Positions 43,526-52,407 of a stretch of 64,000 nt of DNA are shown here, piece by piece. Position numbers and translations under genes: made by a program. A model generated the notes under the pieces. That model was not told where the DNA came from, did no database searches, and worked only from the letters and a program-made list of their open reading frames with translations. This stretch comes from Leeuwenhoekiella palythoae (GTDB lineage: Bacteria > Bacteroidota > Bacteroidia > Flavobacteriales > Flavobacteriaceae): positions 1-64,000 of the forward strand of contig NZ_FQXT01000007.1 of the NCBI RefSeq assembly GCF_900130045.1, read 5' to 3'. How positions within the stretch are numbered: position 1 is the stretch's first letter; each line of letters starts with the position of its first letter.

Positions 43526-46261
43526 TTATCTTCTTCTCGGAGGCCCGCCCGGTCTTCCCGACTGTCCACCAAAATTGCTGAGTTTGTACGTGAAACTCAA
43601 CATGGCGTATTGCGTAAGGATCAAACTATTAGTGTCTTGAATGTAATCATCACCAATGATCCTGCGCGTATCAACAACTTGATCTAACACATCATAAACT
43701 TTAACTTTCAAAGTGGCTTTCTCGTCTAAAAACTGATAGCCTAAACTCGTGTTCCATAAGATGGAAGAGTTCTGAAATCCCGGAGAGACATTCCCATTAT
43801 AATTGTAGCTAATATCATTACCAAAAATGACATTTTTAGGCCAAAAGGTAGTCGCTTCAAAACCTACACGGTGATTGATAAAATCTTCGTTGCGGTCTTC
43901 GTTTATTGAATATTTCGTGTCATTGTAGGTAAGACTGTAACTAGGATTCACCTCAAAAACTTCTTGTATGGCATAGGTTAATCGAATCCCCGGAGACACG
44001 CTTATACGCTTTGAATTGAATAAGGTTCCGTTGGTAAATCCTACATTTTTATTGTAGTTCCCGGTTAGACTCATTCGGTATCTAAACTCGTGCTCTTCTT
44101 TTCTGGTACTTTTTGTATAAAAAACACGTGCTCCGGCAGACATTGCACCGTCAACATTCGCATAGGTAGTAGTCCGGCGTAAATCATCACCAATAGTACT
44201 TACAGCAACCACTTGGTTTTCGGTAAAACTTAGATCAAACGAACTAAAAATACCGCTTCCGCCACCGGCGCCAAAATTGAAACTTCTAAAACCACCTCCT
44301 ATATTATGACTGTAAGCCGGGCGTAATGCCGGGTTACCCACAACAATATTCAACGGATTAGTCCTGTCTGCAACCGGCTGTAATTGTCGTATAGAAGGCG
44401 TGTTTGCATTGGTTCGGTAATCTATAGATATACTCTTACTGCGCTCTAACTCGTACCGCACGCGAGCGCTTAAATACAAATTGTTATAGGTATTATCAAA
44501 ACTAGCAGGATTGAGTAGATTTTCATTTTGAAGTATGGTGTTTAATAGCCCTACATTGGTATTGATGCGCCAAGCTTCGTGATCATAATTAAACCCAATA
44601 TTCGGAGTATGGCGGTACGTGTTTACCTCAAAATTACTACTCAAAGTATCATTTAAAGCGGTATAAGCGCCACCGGAATCAGCATCATATACATAGCGTG
44701 AATTGGTAGATTTTGAAGACGAAAAATCATAAGCCAAATCCATAAAAAAATCGGTTGCTAATACCAGGCGCTGCTCTACCTCAAGACCATATTGATATTC
44801 CCTTTCATCTTCATCTATAAACTGATCCTGAACCTCAGTGCGCGCATCATCACCAAAGAACTCACTTTCTGAAAAGTAAAAATTGTCGTTTTCTTGATTG
44901 TTATAGCTCTGCGAAACTTCCATTCTTAAAAAGGCTCCGCGACTTCCAAAACGTTTAATAAAGTCTACTTCGTTTCTAAAATCAACATTATATACATCAT
45001 CTTGACTTGAAGTTTCTGTGTTATTCACCAAATCACGATTCCCGTCTGACGAACTCGCCATAGTGTTGCGCACAGATTTTGTTTTGCTGGTAGTAAAGCG
45101 TGGTGAGTATGACAAGCGTGTGAGCGTATCAAACTCGACCTCAAAACGCGCATTAGCACGATGTCTGTCATTTACGGCATTACTGGTATTTTCAGAGCTT
45201 GAATAATAAGTAGTATCTGGCAAAATATTCTCTCGCTCGGTTCTAGAGCGTGTGTCTGTATTTGATCGGTCAAAGAAATAATCCCCGTTCAATTCGTATT
45301 GATCAGACCATTCATTGCTGTAATTTGCGCCGGCAGTCTCAGATTTTGTGATGCCGTTACTGTTATTTCCGGCGGCAACGGCACGAGCCCCACTACGCCC
45401 CATCATCCCATAAACATCATCAAAATCAAATCCTGAACTGTTGATGTTATTAGATCCCGCCAGAACCGTCGTACGCATATTGTCTTTAAAAATGTTACCT
45501 ATCGCACTCATTTCATAGCGTCCATCTGTTCCTCCGCCAATGGTTCCCCGAGCAAAATAACCTTTATTCTTATCCTTTTTTATCGTGATATTGATGGTTT
45601 TATTTTCAGAATCTCCTGCTTCTCCGGTAAACTCCTGGGCTTTGGTTTTGGTATCGACCACTTGAAGTTTTTCAATGATTTCTTTCGGAAGGTTTTTAGT
45701 CGCGATCTTAGGATCATCGCCAAAAAACTCTTTCCCATTGACCAAAATTCTAGACACCGGTTTTCCATTAATGGTTATTGCTCCGTCTGAATCTACCTCG
45801 GCTCCCGGAAGCTTTTTCAACAACTCTTCTAAGTTAGCATCAGGACGGGTTTCAAACGAATTCGCATTAAATTCTAGCGTATCTTTTTTTAACGTCACCG
45901 GTGCGCGATCTGCCACCACAATCACCTCGTCAAGTAGATTATCTTGAACTTCGAGTTTTAAATCTCCTAACTCGACAGTTGGAGTAATCGTGATCACTTT
46001 GCGTAGCGGTTTGAATCCTGCGTAAGAAACAAACAGATTTAGTTTTTCTTGGTCGGTTCTTCCTTCCATCTCAAAAAAGCCTTCCCGGTCAGAAATCCCA
46101 TAAGTTACTAAAGTACTGTCGCTTATTTTTTCAACATAAACCGTAGCAGATTCCAGTGGCACACCGGTATTATCTTTAATGGTTCCATTAAGTTGAAAAT
46201 CTTGTGCGTTACTTTGCTGAAGGGCGATCAGTGCAAGGACTACGAGTAAAATCTGCTTCAT
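43526..46261 (-). CDS. TonB-receptor-like outer-membrane beta-barrel protein (PF14905 type), copy 2
   Basis: A 911-residue paralogue of the protein at 40608-43409. Signal peptide MKQILLVVLALIALQQSNAQ, then the CarboxypepD_reg-like domain (FQLNGTIKDNTGVPLESATVYV), the plug-like segment with VLVNGKEFFGDDPKIATKNL-type residues, and the VDTKTKAQEFTGEAGDSENK motif. The barrel ends with FGGQSGRPGGPPRRR, a basic Gly/Pro tail after the final strand, where such proteins usually end in Phe. This tail is unusual and is absent from copy 1, which ends ENGWWD. It is the first gene of the leftward receptor operon. Confidence 0.9.
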   Translation of the reverse strand: MKQILLVVLALIALQQSNAQDFQLNGTIKDNTGVPLESATVYVEKISDSTLVTYGISDREGFFEMEGRTDQEKLNLFVSYAGFKPLRKVITITPTVELGDLKLEVQDNLLDEVIVVADRAPVTLKKDTLEFNANSFETRPDANLEELLKKLPGAEVDSDGAITINGKPVSRILVNGKEFFGDDPKIATKNLPKEIIEKLQVVDTKTKAQEFTGEAGDSENKTINITIKKDKNKGYFARGTIGGGTDGRYEMSAIGNIFKDNMRTTVLAGSNNINSSGFDFDDVYGMMGRSGARAVAAGNNSNGITKSETAGANYSNEWSDQYELNGDYFFDRSNTDTRSRTERENILPDTTYYSSSENTSNAVNDRHRANARFEVEFDTLTRLSYSPRFTTSKTKSVRNTMASSSDGNRDLVNNTETSSQDDVYNVDFRNEVDFIKRFGSRGAFLRMEVSQSYNNQENDNFYFSESEFFGDDARTEVQDQFIDEDEREYQYGLEVEQRLVLATDFFMDLAYDFSSSKSTNSRYVYDADSGGAYTALNDTLSSNFEVNTYRHTPNIGFNYDHEAWRINTNVGLLNTILQNENLLNPASFDNTYNNLYLSARVRYELERSKSISIDYRTNANTPSIRQLQPVADRTNPLNIVVGNPALRPAYSHNIGGGFRSFNFGAGGGSGIFSSFDLSFTENQVVAVSTIGDDLRRTTTYANVDGAMSAGARVFYTKSTRKEEHEFRYRMSLTGNYNKNVGFTNGTLFNSKRISVSPGIRLTYAIQEVFEVNPSYSLTYNDTKYSINEDRNEDFINHRVGFEATTFWPKNVIFGNDISYNYNGNVSPGFQNSSILWNTSLGYQFLDEKATLKVKVYDVLDQVVDTRRIIGDDYIQDTNSLILTQYAMLSFTYKLSNFGGQSGRPGGPPRRR

Positions 46262-46320
46262 AAAATAAATATATGTACTTTGTACGTTTATTGTATGACT
46301 GCAGAAAATGCAAAAGGTTT

Positions 46321-46359
46321 AAAAGAAAAACCCACATTTTTTAAAAAATGTGGGTTTTT
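46321..46359. terminator. Terminator after der
   Basis: Stem AAAAACCCACATTTTTT pairs with AAAAAATGTGGGTTTTT as a nearly continuous palindrome (about 46326-46359). It lies 24 bp beyond the der stop, and the T-run on the minus strand supports ending the leftward der transcript. Confidence 0.85.
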
Positions 46360-46382
46360 ATAATCAATTCTGAAAAAACGTA

Positions 46383-47684
46383 TTACTTCTTTCTGAAATA
46401 AACTGCAATCGGCACTCCTTCAAAATCAAAGGCCTCGCGCAATTTATTTTCTATAAAACGCTTATAAGGATCTTTCACATACTGCGGAAGATTACAGAAA
46501 AACGCAAACTGCGGGTGCGGCGTAGGCAACTGCATACAATATTTGATCTTGATGTATTTCCCTTTAGTCGCAGGTGGCGGAGTCGCTTCAATAAGCGGCA
46601 ACATATAATCGTTAAGTTCGCTGGTTTTAATACGCTTGCTTCTGCTCTCATATACTTTTACAGCGGTCTCAATAGCCTTATAAACACGTTGTTTCGTAAG
46701 TGCCGAAATAAACACAATTGGCACATCTGTAAAAGGTTCTATCTGTGTGCGAATGTATTTCTCAAACTCTCGCATGGTTTTATTTTCCTTTTCAACCAAA
46801 TCCCATTTGTTGATAAGAATCACAATCCCTTTTCTGTTGCGTTCTGCTAACCAAAAAATATTTTGAACCTGGCCGTCAAAACCACGTGTAGCATCTACCA
46901 CAAGTAAGCACACATCGCAGTGCTCAATCGCTCGCACTGATCGCATTACAGAATAAAACTCAAGATCTTCTTTAACTTTAGATTTACGACGAATTCCTGC
47001 CGTATCTACAAGATTAAATTCAAACCCAAAACGGTTGTATTTGGTATCGATCGCATCACGCGTGGTTCCGGCAATGTCGGTCACGATATATCGGTCTTCA
47101 CCTATCAAAGCATTAATGAATGAAGATTTCCCGGCATTAGGTCTTCCCACCACAGCAAATCGCGGTAATATAGATTCTTCTTCCTCTACTTTCTCCGAAA
47201 GTACTTCAACTAAAGCATCTAATAATTCTCCGGTACCACTACCACTTATACTCGCAATGGTATAATACTCACCAAGGCCTAAACTGTAAAACTCCACAGC
47301 ATCGTCTGCACGCATCGCGTTGTCTACTTTATTCACAGCAAGAAATACCGGCTTAGATTGGCGACGTAACAAAGTGGCTACATCTTCATCCATCCCGGTA
47401 ACACCCGCTTCTACATCAACCATAAAAATAATGGCGTCTGCCTCATCGATCGCAAGTTCTACTTGCCTATCTATTTGTTCTTCAAAAATGTCATCACTTC
47501 CGCGTACATAACCTCCGGTATCAATTACCGAAAATTCCTTCCCATTCCAGTCAGTCTTCCCATAGTGACGGTCACGAGTAACACCGCTCACAGAATCAAC
47601 AATAGCTTCTCTACGTTGAATCAAACGGTTAAAAAAAGTGGATTTACCCACGTTAGGTCTCCCTACAATAGCTACAATACTCAT
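46383..47684 (-). CDS. der: Ribosome-assembly GTPase Der (EngA)
   Basis: A 433-residue tandem GTPase needed for 50S subunit assembly. Domain 1: GRPNVGKST (residues 7-15), DTGGYV, NKVDNA. Domain 2: [32 protein letters not shown]-terminal KH-like domain follows ([52 protein letters not shown]). Length is normal. It lies alone, leftward, between the receptor operon and the DUF547 gene. Confidence 0.97.
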   Translation of the reverse strand: MSIVAIVGRPNVGKSTFFNRLIQRREAIVDSVSGVTRDRHYGKTDWNGKEFSVIDTGGYVRGSDDIFEEQIDRQVELAIDEADAIIFMVDVEAGVTGMDEDVATLLRRQSKPVFLAVNKVDNAMRADDAVEFYSLGLGEYYTIASISGSGTGELLDALVEVLSEKVEEEESILPRFAVVGRPNAGKSSFINALIGEDRYIVTDIAGTTRDAIDTKYNRFGFEFNLVDTAGIRRKSKVKEDLEFYSVMRSVRAIEHCDVCLLVVDATRGFDGQVQNIFWLAERNRKGIVILINKWDLVEKENKTMREFEKYIRTQIEPFTDVPIVFISALTKQRVYKAIETAVKVYESRSKRIKTSELNDYMLPLIEATPPPATKGKYIKIKYCMQLPTPHPQFAFFCNLPQYVKDPYKRFIENKLREAFDFEGVPIAVYFRKK

Positions 47685-47994
47685 AAAACTTACTTTATGC
47701 TTTTACTCGAACATCGAGATTTAGAAAACGCTAGGTTTTCTATTTAACCACCTGTGCGGCTTTTCCGTAAGGTAGTTTTTGCGGTGCAAAATTACGATAA
47801 TAAACGGCACATATTTTAAATCACCGTATTTTAGGTAATTCGCAATAAATCAGACCAATACATCTACCTCAACACTTTAAAACCCAAATTCTACCCAAAA
47901 TCTGTTAAGGTTCTTGTTAATATTAGGTTGCTCAAATCTACTTGCCGTTATCTTGCGTATGTATATCAAAACAACCCAGTTTATGTATTTACTT
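47685..47994. other. Intergenic region with der promoter candidate
   Basis: About 310 bp between divergent der and DUF547 genes. The minus strand has TAATTTTG at 47787-47794, a match to TAnnTTTG, without a clear TTG at -33; the der leader would be about 95 nt. For the rightward gene I see only TTATCTTGCG (about 47949-47958) with a TTG 18 bp upstream, a weak match. Nothing else is evident. Confidence 0.4.
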
Positions 47995-48786
47995 ATGAAA
48001 CGTATTTGCCTGCTTCTCATAATCGCACTTAGCCTTCACAGCTGCAACTTGCTTTCTGCTGCCGGAATCACTAGCGGCGGTCAGCCTACTAAAGAAACGC
48101 CGGACAAACTCACCTCGACCACCGCCAATTCAGCAGAAAATGTTGATCACAGTGCTTGGGATGCCTTGCTAAAAAAGCATGTGAATGCAGACGGTATGGT
48201 AGACTACAAAGGTTTTAATAAAGATCGTGGTGCGCTAAATAAGTATTTAACTCAACTTTCTTCATATACGCCAAATAGTGACTGGTCTGTGCAAGAATTG
48301 CTTGCATATTATATCAACCTTTACAACGCATATACGGTAGATTTAATCTTAAATAATTACCCGGTAGAGAGTATTAAAGATATTGACGGTGCCTGGACTA
48401 GAAGTATTGTTCCTGTAGGAAATAAAAAGCTTGCGCTTGGTGGGATCGAAAATGGGGTTCTGCGTAAAATGAACGAACCTCGTATTCATTTTGCGATCAA
48501 TTGTGCGTCGATGTCATGCCCTAAATTACTGGATGAAGCCTATACCGCCGGTAAGATCAACGAGCAACTAGATCGTGCGACTAAAGAGTTTATCAATTCT
48601 GACAAAAATGAAATTGGAAAGAATAGCGTAAAGCTTTCCTCTATTTTTGATTGGTATAAAAAAGATTTTATCACTACTGAAACACCCACGATCATTGATT
48701 ATGTGAATCAATTCAGCACTACCAAAATCAATGCAGGAGCAAGCGTTTCTTATAAAAATTACGATTGGAGTTTAAACGAACAATAA
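47995..48786 (+). CDS. DUF547 lipoprotein
   Basis: A 263-residue lipoprotein (start MKRICLLLIIALSLHSC at 47995; lipobox LHSC). ATGs at 47983 and further upstream are possible but add non-signal residues. The DUF547 core includes WSVQELLAYYINLYNAYTVDLILNNYPVESIKDI, IHFAINCASMSCPKLLDEAYTAGKINEQLD and FDWYKKDFI. DUF547 proteins have a papain-like fold in some predictions but no proven role. They often lie beside TIGR04283 glycosyltransferases, as here. Confidence 0.92.
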   Translation: MKRICLLLIIALSLHSCNLLSAAGITSGGQPTKETPDKLTSTTANSAENVDHSAWDALLKKHVNADGMVDYKGFNKDRGALNKYLTQLSSYTPNSDWSVQELLAYYINLYNAYTVDLILNNYPVESIKDIDGAWTRSIVPVGNKKLALGGIENGVLRKMNEPRIHFAINCASMSCPKLLDEAYTAGKINEQLDRATKEFINSDKNEIGKNSVKLSSIFDWYKKDFITTETPTIIDYVNQFSTTKINAGASVSYKNYDWSLNEQ

Positions 48787-48867
48787 TTTTAATTTTTACT
48801 GTAATTCGCTGAATTCCTTTAGATTTGAAAATCCCCTAGCATCTAAAGCGCACCAGAACACTTCTTA

Positions 48868-49581
48868 ATGATAAGTATTGTTATCCCGGTTCTTAATGAA
48901 TCTGAAAACTTACCCTGCCTCCTAGACCATCTTAAAGATCAGATTGGCCGCGTGCTCGCGGTTGAACTTATTATCGTAGATGGCGGAAGTAACGATGATA
49001 CGCTCGCGCTGGCTCAACAGTTTAAAGACACAAACCGGTTAGCGGTTAGCCTTATAACTTCTCAGCGAGGTCGTGCAAAACAAATGAATGCCGGCGCCCA
49101 AGCTGCAAAAGGAGAGATCCTCTATTTCTTACATGCAGATTCATTTCCTCCAAAGCATTTTGATGTATTGATTGAGAAAGAAGTTGCAAAAGGTAATCCC
49201 GCAGGCTGCTTTAAAATGCGCTTTGACAGTAAACATTGGTGGTTGCGTTTGGCCAGCTGGTTAACTAAATTCAGTTGGAGAGCGTGCAGAGGTGGTGATC
49301 AAAGTCAGTTTATCACGCGTGAACTTTTTGATGAAATTGGCGGTTTTGATGAAAGCTATATCATTTACGAAGACAATATCCTGATCAACGAACTCTACGC
49401 CCGAAACAGTTTTGTCGTGATCCAGCAGCCAATACAATCTTCAGCACGTATGTATGAAAAGTATGGCGTATGGTATGTACAATACCATTTTTGGGCGATC
49501 TACGTGAAAAAGTGGTTTGGTGCTTCCGCCGAAGAATTACTCGCTTATTACTGTAAACACCTAAAAAAACCGGTGGCTTAG
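48868..49581 (+). CDS. TIGR04283-type glycosyltransferase (GT2 family)
   Basis: A 237-residue GT2 enzyme starting MISIVIPVLNESENLPCLL. It has IIVDGGSNDDT, SQRGRAKQMNAGAQAAKGEILYFLHADSFPP (the HADS metal-binding motif), and CRGGDQSQFITRELFDEIGGFDE. This is the TIGR04283 pattern, named for genes near rSAM/selenodomain or arsenosugar clusters, though ArsS- or ArsM-like genes are not visible here. No membrane span is seen, so it is likely cytosolic or peripheral. It follows DUF547 by 81 bp and is ended by a strong terminator. Confidence 0.9.
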   Translation: MISIVIPVLNESENLPCLLDHLKDQIGRVLAVELIIVDGGSNDDTLALAQQFKDTNRLAVSLITSQRGRAKQMNAGAQAAKGEILYFLHADSFPPKHFDVLIEKEVAKGNPAGCFKMRFDSKHWWLRLASWLTKFSWRACRGGDQSQFITRELFDEIGGFDESYIIYEDNILINELYARNSFVVIQQPIQSSARMYEKYGVWYVQYHFWAIYVKKWFGASAEELLAYYCKHLKKPVA

Positions 49582-49627
49582 ATCTTAGTTACCTAAGTAA
49601 AATTCTTTTCGATACAGCGTATAAATC

Positions 49628-49684
49628 CTTTAGCGGCGCCAATAAAAAAAGGGTTTTACACAACATTCGTAAAACCCTTTTTTT
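49628..49684. terminator. Bidirectional terminator with preceding GC-rich motif
   Basis: Stem AAAAAAAGGGTTTTAC (49644-49659) pairs with GTAAAACCCTTTTTTT (49669-49684), a very strong hairpin. It serves the glycosyltransferase gene and the leftward Pmp3 gene. The 16 bp before it (CTTTAGCGGCGCCAAT, from 49628) match the motif at 21375 with two differences. Confidence 0.9.
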
Positions 49685-49701
49685 AGATTATTTCTCAGAA
49701 A

Positions 49702-49860
49702 TTATCCTCTGCTATTCACATAGAATGCGTGGATCACACCGGGCAACCAGCCCAAAAGCGTTAAGATCACATTGATGATAAAATCTTTACCTAAACCTTT
49801 GCTTAGCGCAACTCCCAATGGTGGAAGTAGAATAGAAAGTATAATGGTTAAAATGGACAT
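49702..49860 (-). CDS. Pmp3/YqaE-family small membrane protein
   Basis: A 52-residue proteolipid starting MSILTIILSILLPPLGVAL at 49860. The longer frame to 49905 has an atypical N-terminus. It has the family LLPPLGVAL motif, then KGLGKDFIINVILTLLGWLPGVIHAFYVN. Both membrane helices and the GWLPGVIHA hallmark are present, closer to the textbook Pmp3 sequence than the copy at 12512-12664, which has a CG pair. It reads left behind a strong terminator. Confidence 0.92.
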   Translation of the reverse strand: MSILTIILSILLPPLGVALSKGLGKDFIINVILTLLGWLPGVIHAFYVNSRG

Positions 49861-49960
49861 AATTGGTAATTTTTTAGTTAGTACCGCTAAGCTAAAAACA
49901 ACCAAAAAGTTAACCTCTTAAACTCTTACCAATTAGCAAGAGTTTGACATATTTAAGGTA

Positions 49961-50986
49961 TTAGTTAACAGAATTTAAATACCACTTTTTCAAAAGCATC
50001 TCGGCCTCCTTGCCTTGAGGCGTAAACCTATTATTTCCGGTAGCCGTCGCCCGCTCGTGATCGTGAAACCATTTCCACGCATAGCCACCGGCAAACCAAG
50101 GTTCGTCCCAAAACGTTTCAAATAAAGCCTGATACAAATTAACTTGCGCTTTAGTATTCATCGCGCCTTCGTGGCGATCGCTAGCCCACGGTTCTTTCCC
50201 GGCGTAGTCTGCGCTTCGGTAACCAAATTCAGTAAAAAGTACAGGGATGTTATTTTGTTTTGAAAGAGATGCTATTACTTTTTTATGTGGAATCCAGCCT
50301 GCAATGGCCTCTTTTACCGTTGGGGTTTGCGCTTCAGCCACTGGAAAATACGCATCAACACCTATAAAATCGAGATCTGACCAAAACGGCACGCGATCTA
50401 CTTTATCCCAATTTTCGGCATACGTGATTTTACCGGAATAGATAGCTCTAACATTCTTGATCAGCTGCTGCCAAAACTCTGGTCGTTGGTCAACAAAGTT
50501 GAACAATTCGGTACCTATGCATAAAATCTCAGTTTGCGTTTCTTCGGCAAGTTGCGCGTACAATAAAATAAATTCTTCATAGCTGTTTTCAAAAAGCTTC
50601 CAATCGGCTTCAGAATTCATTTGCATATCTCCGGTAAATTCCCCGTGCCAGATCCAGATGTGCGGCTTCAGCATAACATCTATTGCATTTTGATGCAGTA
50701 ATTCAATGTATTGTTTCACCCCTTCATAGCGCTCGCCATACCATTGCCGCTCTGAGTTGAACTGCAACTGCGGATGATTCTTATCCCGAATAAAACCAAA
50801 GGGCATAATTGCCGCAGCATTAGCTCCAATATTGAGAATGGGATCAATATTTTTTTGCTGAAGCGTGTCGCGCGAAGCCACAAAACTCACTCCGTTGATT
50901 TTATCTTTCACCACTGTTGTTGCCGAACAGCCTAACAGGCAGATTGCCAGAATACAGAAGGTGATGAAGAAGGTTAGTTTTTTCAT
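49961..50986 (-). CDS. Glycoside hydrolase TIM-barrel lipoprotein (GH113-like)
   Basis: A 341-residue lipoprotein (MKKLTFFITFCILAICLLGC, lipobox LLGC). The TIM barrel has HQNAIDVMLKPHIWIWHGEF, TEILCIGTELFNFVDQRPEFWQQLIKNVR, LDFIGVDAYFPVAEA and NIPVLFTEFGYRSADYAG, ending FAGGYAWKWFHDH. The Glu in IGTELF and the Glu in FTEFGYRS fit the acid/base and nucleophile of clan GH-A, here the GH113 (beta-mannanase-like) type. It is probably exported to the periplasm or surface. It reads away from the FAD/polyferredoxin pair (120-bp gap). Substrate is unproven. Confidence 0.85.
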   Translation of the reverse strand: MKKLTFFITFCILAICLLGCSATTVVKDKINGVSFVASRDTLQQKNIDPILNIGANAAAIMPFGFIRDKNHPQLQFNSERQWYGERYEGVKQYIELLHQNAIDVMLKPHIWIWHGEFTGDMQMNSEADWKLFENSYEEFILLYAQLAEETQTEILCIGTELFNFVDQRPEFWQQLIKNVRAIYSGKITYAENWDKVDRVPFWSDLDFIGVDAYFPVAEAQTPTVKEAIAGWIPHKKVIASLSKQNNIPVLFTEFGYRSADYAGKEPWASDRHEGAMNTKAQVNLYQALFETFWDEPWFAGGYAWKWFHDHERATATGNNRFTPQGKEAEMLLKKWYLNSVN

Positions 50987-51105
50987 TGCTCTAAAAATAC
51001 TGGAAATTTAAGATAGCTTCCCGGTTTTCTTTCGTCTAAAATTGCCGTTAAAATGTATTTAAGAGGAAGCTAAGTTCTTATCTTGTAAAAACAACCTTGA
51101 CATTT

Positions 51106-52407
51106 ATGGAGCACGTGGTCATTGTGGGTAATGGGATCGCCGGGGTAACCGCGGCGCGACATATTCGCAAAAATTCTGATAAAAAAATCACTATTATTTC
51201 TGCGGAAAGTGAGCATTTTTTTTCGCGCACGGCCTTGATGTATGTCTATATGGGCCATATGCGCTTTAAAGATCTCAAACCTTATGAAGATCATTTTTGG
51301 TCTAAAAACCGAATCGACCTCAAACAAGCCTACGTCAAAAAAGTTGACACTGCAAACAAGACGCTCCTACTTGCAAAGGGCGATACAATCACTTATGACA
51401 CCTTGATTCTCGCTACCGGATCTGTTCCTGCAACTTACGGCTGGAAGGGTCTTGAGCTGCATGGCGTTCAAGGTTTAGTCTCTAAACAAGATCTTGAATT
51501 ACTCGAGAAAAATGCCCCTAACAACCAAGCTTGCCCAAAGGCGGTAATTGTAGGCGGCGGACTCATAGGCGTTGAACTCGCCGAAATGCTGCATACCCGT
51601 AAGATCGAAGTTACGATGCTGGTACGCGAAAAAGGATTTTGGTCTAGCGTCTTGCCTGAAGCTGATGCGCAAATGATTTCAGAGCACATAAAAAGTCATC
51701 ACATTAATTTGCTTCACGAAGAAGAATTAGATGAAATTCTTGGCGATGCGCAGGGTAACGTACGAGCCATACGCACAAAGAGCGGCAAAGAAATCAGCTG
51801 CAATTTGGTAGGAATAACCACGGGTGTTAAACCTAAAATTGATTTTTTAGAAGGGAGTGGCATCGCCACAGACAAAGGCATTTTGGTAAATCGACTGCTT
51901 CAAACCAATCAAGCCCACGTTTATGCCATTGGCGATTGTGCTCAGCAGCACGAAGCCATAGGTTTACGCAAACCGGTTGAGGCGGTTTGGTACACCGGCA
52001 GAATGATGGGAGAAACGGTGGCGCAAACCATCTGCGGGACGCCTTTTGAATACAATCCCGGCAATTGGTTTAACAGCGCAAAATTCTTTGATATTGAATA
52101 TCAAACCTATGGCTGGGTCTTTAGCAATAAAAACAAAAAACCTTACGAGGCGCATTTTCATTGGAAGCATCCTGACAATACCAAATGCATCACTATTGCC
52201 TATCACAAGGAAACTCGTGCCTTTTTGGGTATCAACACCTTTGGTATTAGAATGCGACACGACGTTTTAGACCACTGGCTCAATACCCGAAAATCTGTTG
52301 ACGAAGTAGTTCACAACTTAGCGCAAGCCAATTTTGATCCTGAGTTTTTTAAATCTTATTATTCAAACATTAACGCTGCATTTAGCGGCGCAAATAGTAA
52401 AGCATGA
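51106..52407 (+). CDS. NAD(P)/FAD-dependent oxidoreductase
   Basis: A 433-residue pyridine nucleotide-disulfide-type oxidoreductase. Start MEHVVIVGNGIAGVTAARHI (51106) carries the FAD-binding GxGxxG loop. A second one (VIVGGGLIGVELAEML, about residues 145-160) binds NAD(P)H, and VYAIGDCAQ is the flavin-contacting end motif. It lacks the redox CxxC of thioredoxin reductase-type enzymes. The ATGA overlap with the next gene means tight coupling to the membrane polyferredoxin, so electrons likely pass between the two. Confidence 0.9.
   Translation: MEHVVIVGNGIAGVTAARHIRKNSDKKITIISAESEHFFSRTALMYVYMGHMRFKDLKPYEDHFWSKNRIDLKQAYVKKVDTANKTLLLAKGDTITYDTLILATGSVPATYGWKGLELHGVQGLVSKQDLELLEKNAPNNQACPKAVIVGGGLIGVELAEMLHTRKIEVTMLVREKGFWSSVLPEADAQMISEHIKSHHINLLHEEELDEILGDAQGNVRAIRTKSGKEISCNLVGITTGVKPKIDFLEGSGIATDKGILVNRLLQTNQAHVYAIGDCAQQHEAIGLRKPVEAVWYTGRMMGETVAQTICGTPFEYNPGNWFNSAKFFDIEYQTYGWVFSNKNKKPYEAHFHWKHPDNTKCITIAYHKETRAFLGINTFGIRMRHDVLDHWLNTRKSVDEVVHNLAQANFDPEFFKSYYSNINAAFSGANSKA

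Noticed and set aside
47914-47994. Upstream extension of the DUF547 gene (27 more residues)
   Set aside because: The extension puts residues before the lipoprotein signal and would break its position at the N-terminus.
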